This document shows, piece by piece, positions 5,444 to 5,944 of a stretch of DNA of 5,944 nucleotides. This DNA is from Deltaproteobacteria bacterium (lineage in GTDB: Bacteria > Desulfobacterota > Desulfobacteria > C00003060): NCBI GenBank assembly GCA_030667105.1, contig DAOUWN010000152.1, positions 1-5,944 on the forward strand, written 5' to 3'. Numbering within the stretch: position 1 is the first letter of the stretch; every line of letters starts with the position of its first letter. Made by a program: the position numbers and the translations under genes. The notes beneath the pieces were generated by a model, which was not told the origin of the DNA, ran no database searches, and saw only the letters and a list, made by a program, of their open reading frames with translations.

Positions 5444-5944
5444 ATGGGAAAACTGGTGATCTCGATAATCACGTTCATTTGTTTTTCCCCCTCCCCTGTA
5501 TGGGCTATTGCAGGCAGTGGAACACAGGCACGGCAAATACGCAGATATGTTGCCGGCGAACTCCTGGTAAAGTACAAACCTCGCGTTCGCGCTGCCGCCT
5601 CCGAATATTTTCGAGGCCGATGGGGTGTTTCCACGCTGAAAACTTATCAGGCTATCGGCGCGGAGCACGTAAAGCTTCCCAAAGGAATGACCGTAGAGGA
5701 GGCCCTGGAGATTTACCAGGACGATCCTGATGTGGAGTATGCGGAACCCAATTACTATCGCCACGCCACGGCCACGCCGGATGACACCTTTTTTGACGAA
5801 TTGTGGGGGTTACACAATACGGGGCAGTTAGTAAGTGGCAGCAGCGGTACCCCAGATGCCGACATGGACGCCCAGGAAGCCTGGGATACCCAGACCGGAA
5901 GCGGTACCGTGGTCGTGGCGGTGCTTGACACGGGGGCAGACTGG
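5444..5944 (+). CDS. Secreted subtilisin-like serine protease (S8), N-terminal part
   Basis: The frame is open from ATG 5444 to the window edge (167 residues), so only the front of the protease is visible. A signal peptide (1-21, ending SPVWA before IAG) directs it out of the cytoplasm. A propeptide follows (VAGELLVKYKP at 36-46, GMTVEEALEIYQ at 81-92, VEYAEPNYYR at 97-106). The mature catalytic domain opens with LWGLHNTGQ (120-128), GTPDADMDAQEAWD (135-148) and VVVAVLDTGADW (156-167). Asp162 in DTG is the first member of the Asp-His-Ser triad; His and Ser lie beyond the edge. AAGG (5432-5435), 8 nt before the ATG, is a fair ribosome site. With the 14-bp gap to the free-standing propeptide gene, it suggests co-transcription. 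Substrate is unknown: such enzymes may be nutritional or processing proteases. Confidence 0.9.
   Translation, partial: MGKLVISIITFICFSPSPVWAIAGSGTQARQIRRYVAGELLVKYKPRVRAAASEYFRGRWGVSTLKTYQAIGAEHVKLPKGMTVEEALEIYQDDPDVEYAEPNYYRHATATPDDTFFDELWGLHNTGQLVSGSSGTPDADMDAQEAWDTQTGSGTVVVAVLDTGADW

Noticed and set aside
1..5944. CRISPR array, tRNA, rRNA or transposase
   Set aside because: No regularly spaced direct repeats, no cloverleaf with conserved tRNA bases, no rRNA stretches and no transposase-like frame were found.

Overview
The window looks like a piece of chromosome from a Gram-negative, probably Desulfobacterota-type (former Deltaproteobacteria) bacterium. I infer this from the protein styles (a soluble GAF-like histidine kinase, a GT81-type glucosyltransferase, a bacterial GlgA and a secreted subtilase with a propeptide), from mid-range GC, and from intergenic palindromic repeats. 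No rRNA, tRNA or marker gene is present, so the taxonomy is a guess. All recognised genes lie on the + strand. No tRNA, rRNA, CRISPR array or transposase gene was found.

Bases 1-485 are mostly non-coding. They hold a possible 3' end of an upstream gene (to base 71), a 164-bp element with imperfect 35-bp inverted ends (137-300), a good sigma70-like promoter (330-359), and a structured leader with a REP-like palindrome (397-424) and a small CCGG hairpin. A soluble sensor histidine kinase with unusual catalytic boxes follows (486-1835).

After a 168-bp gap comes a carbohydrate block: a GT81-like glucosyltransferase, probably glucosyl-3-phosphoglycerate synthase (2004-2978), interrupted by an in-frame TGA. 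Its C-terminal 95 residues continue in the same frame (2979-3266). Glycogen synthase glgA (3282-4775) begins 15 bp later. The two enzymes would draw on nucleotide-glucose for a compatible solute (glucosylglycerate) and for glycogen. The kinase may sense a signal linked to this carbon or osmotic metabolism, but only position suggests that.

A 258-bp AT-richer gap (4776-5033) holds ATGCAAA-type repeats, a possible promoter and a possible decayed minus-strand reading frame. It separates the carbohydrate block from a secreted-protease block: a small exported protein that is essentially a free-standing subtilisin propeptide (5034-5429), then a subtilase (5444 to the window end) with its own signal peptide and propeptide. 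The subtilase is cut just after its catalytic Asp.

The items most worth a second look are the TGA-split glycosyltransferase with a hairpin directly behind the TGA, the free-standing propeptide next to a subtilase, and the 164-bp inverted-repeat element.
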